From the NCBI GenBank assembly GCA_937928795.1, contig CALFWB010000055.1, positions 1 to 64,000 on the forward strand: a stretch of DNA of 64,000 nucleotides. The letters run 5' to 3'. Below the pieces are notes generated by a model. That model ran no database searches. It was not told where the DNA came from and worked only from the letters and a program-made list of their open reading frames with translations. Position 1 is the stretch's first letter. Every line of letters starts with the position of its first letter. The stretch comes from an uncultured Anaerolineales bacterium (GTDB lineage Bacteria; Chloroflexota; Anaerolineae; Anaerolineales; UBA4823). Positions 63,059 to 64,000 of this stretch are shown here, piece after piece. The translations under genes and the position numbers were made by a program.

Positions 63059-63636
63059 GCTGGGGAAGAAGAGCCTCCCCACAGCTCCTGCCAGATGACT
63101 TGAAAGGCATCCAGCGTGGGCTGATCGATGATCGTCACCCGCACCGTGCGCAGCATTCCGTTTGAATGGTTTTCCAAGTAGTCAGCGATGGTCTGAAAGA
63201 TCAGACGGGCAGCGCGCTGCTTGGGAAAGCCAAAAATGCCGGTTGAGATCGCCGGCAGGGAGAGCGTTGCACATTGCAGTTCCTCTGCCCGCTGTAAAGA
63301 ACCGCGCACCGCAGCGCATAGTTTCTCATCTTCTTCGCCCTCGCCCCAAACGGGTCCTACGGCGTGAATGACGTACCGGCAAGGCAGTTTACCAGCCGTG
63401 GTGTAAGCTGGCTGTGCGTGGGTTACCGGACCATGTTCTTGCACCCAGCGATTGCTCTCTGCCTGAATCACCTCGCCCCCACGCCGCACAATTGCCCCAG
63501 CCACTCCGCCGCCGTGTTGCAGGTAACGATTAGCAGCGTTGACAATTGCATCCACCGCTTCAGCGGTAATGTCCCCCTGCACGAGTTGCAAACGCCGTTG
63601 ATCGGAAAAGATTTTTTCAGCAAGGACTTGGGACAT
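63055..63636 (-). CDS. Macro domain ADP-ribose hydrolase
   Basis: 193 aa. LQLVQGDITAEAVDAIVNAANRYLQHGGGVAGAIVRRGG is the ADP-ribose-binding loop with the catalytic-type Asn, and LPAISTGIFGFPKQRAARLI is the second loop. Such proteins (YmdB/MacroD type) hydrolyse O-acetyl-ADP-ribose or ADP-ribosylated targets. It overlaps the RNA methyltransferase gene by 4 bp, so they are cotranscribed. The pairing with a methyltransferase is unexplained. Confidence 0.93.
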   Translation of the reverse strand: MSQVLAEKIFSDQRRLQLVQGDITAEAVDAIVNAANRYLQHGGGVAGAIVRRGGEVIQAESNRWVQEHGPVTHAQPAYTTAGKLPCRYVIHAVGPVWGEGEEDEKLCAAVRGSLQRAEELQCATLSLPAISTGIFGFPKQRAARLIFQTIADYLENHSNGMLRTVRVTIIDQPTLDAFQVIWQELWGGSSSPA

Positions 63637-63696
63637 GGTTTCTCACTCCTTCTCATTTGCCTTCAAGGATCCGCAGATTTCGCTAATGATTCTAAC

Positions 63697-63870
63697 GTGA
63701 ATTTGCGTTAGGCATTCGGTTTTTGTCATTTTGACGAGCGCAGCGAGGGATACGCATTTGTCATTTCGACAAGCGCAGCAAGGAGAAATCTTGTAAAGAC
63801 TTCTCACCTCGCTCGAAGGGACCTGTCAAGATGGCACACTTATCCCGAACGCAGGTCATTTTGCGGTCTC
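63697..63870. repeat. Palindromic repeat family E, copy 2
   Basis: GTGAATTTGCGTTAGG on the left and CTTATCCCGAACGCAGG on the right are related to the ends of the copy at 47605-47742. Inner parts share TGACGAGCGCAGCGAGG, TTTCGACAAGCGCAGC and AAAGACTTCTCACCTCGCTC. It appears to be partly duplicated (two GAGCGCAG-type halves). Confidence 0.7.
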
Positions 63871-63891
63871 AATTTCCTGTACTCCACAACC

Positions 63892-64000
63892 CTATGGCAA
63901 CAGGTACCAATCCAAAAAGCGTTCGATGCGTTCGTAAGCGTCCAACTGCGTAGCTCGCATCAGGAAGCCATGCGGCTCGGCGGCATAGGTCTTATATTCA
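63892..64000 (-). CDS. C-terminal fragment of S9-type peptidase/hydrolase (3' end)
   Basis: The minus-strand frame reads EYKTYAAEPHGFLMRATQLDAYERIERFLDWYLLP and a TAG stop, and is open to the right window edge. EPHGF matches the catalytic-His segment of prolyl-oligopeptidase-type alpha/beta hydrolases, and RIERFLDWYLLP is their usual C-terminal helix. The start, active-site Ser and Asp are outside the window. Confidence 0.75.
   Translation of the reverse strand, partial: EYKTYAAEPHGFLMRATQLDAYERIERFLDWYLLP

Overview
The window reads as a chromosomal segment of a Chloroflexota bacterium, most likely Anaerolineae-like. This is inferred from several things together: a short EF-Ts (201 aa), T-box leaders on ileS and pheST, an IleRS of the GVHHG type, CruF/CrtYcd-type carotenoid genes, a secreted protein ending in LPLIMR, and many palindromic intergenic repeats. 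No rRNA or tRNA gene, CRISPR array or intact transposase was seen.

Layout. 1-3.2 kb: the end of a peptide-type ABC importer operon (permease and two ATPases). 3.3-7.1 kb: a fluoride-type riboswitch with an overlapping terminator, then a zinc-ribbon/HEAT protein and two different MutS-like ATPases. 7.1-9.0 kb: a pterin-dependent methyltransferase, rplI and a leaderless archease gene. 9.0-19.3 kb: a nine-gene minus-strand block running from an Lrp/AsnC regulator through an aldehyde dehydrogenase, a PotDBCA-type polyamine importer, a class III aminotransferase and a LysDH/saccharopine-dehydrogenase-like enzyme to a Gfo/Idh oxidoreductase; it looks like uptake and catabolism of an amine or amino acid. 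19.4-24.7 kb: a tandem repeat array, a penicillin-acylase-family hydrolase and four small secreted or membrane proteins, two of them tandem paralogs. 25.3-31.7 kb: ileS with its T-box, divergent from rpsB-tsf-pyrH. 31.9-34.0 kb: an acetyltransferase and a PIG-L deacetylase. 34.3-41.1 kb: an amine oxidase and a carotenoid cluster (GT2, PlsY-like, CruF, CrtI-like, CrtYcd). 41.1-47.6 kb: an AT-rich membrane protein, surE, an inositol-phosphatase-family gene, a response regulator, a LysM protein and an acyl-CoA dehydrogenase. 47.8-52 kb: a membrane glycosyltransferase-like protein and a restriction-modification pair. 52-54.2 kb: xpt-guaA. 54.6-61.5 kb: a lipoprotein serpin, lysine 2,3-aminomutase and pheST under a T-box. 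61.5-64 kb: a MITE-like element, an IS630 remnant, an rRNA methyltransferase, a macro-domain protein and the end of a peptidase-like hydrolase.

Two results stand out. First, the fluoride riboswitch sits over a MutS-like gene pair and not over a recognisable fluoride exporter. Second, several unrelated palindromic repeat families are spread through the intergenic regions; one is a 78-bp MITE-like element whose two copies are in opposite orientation, about 96% identical, and each flanked by an apparent 8-9-bp target duplication. Function calls come from reading motifs by eye; no database search was possible.
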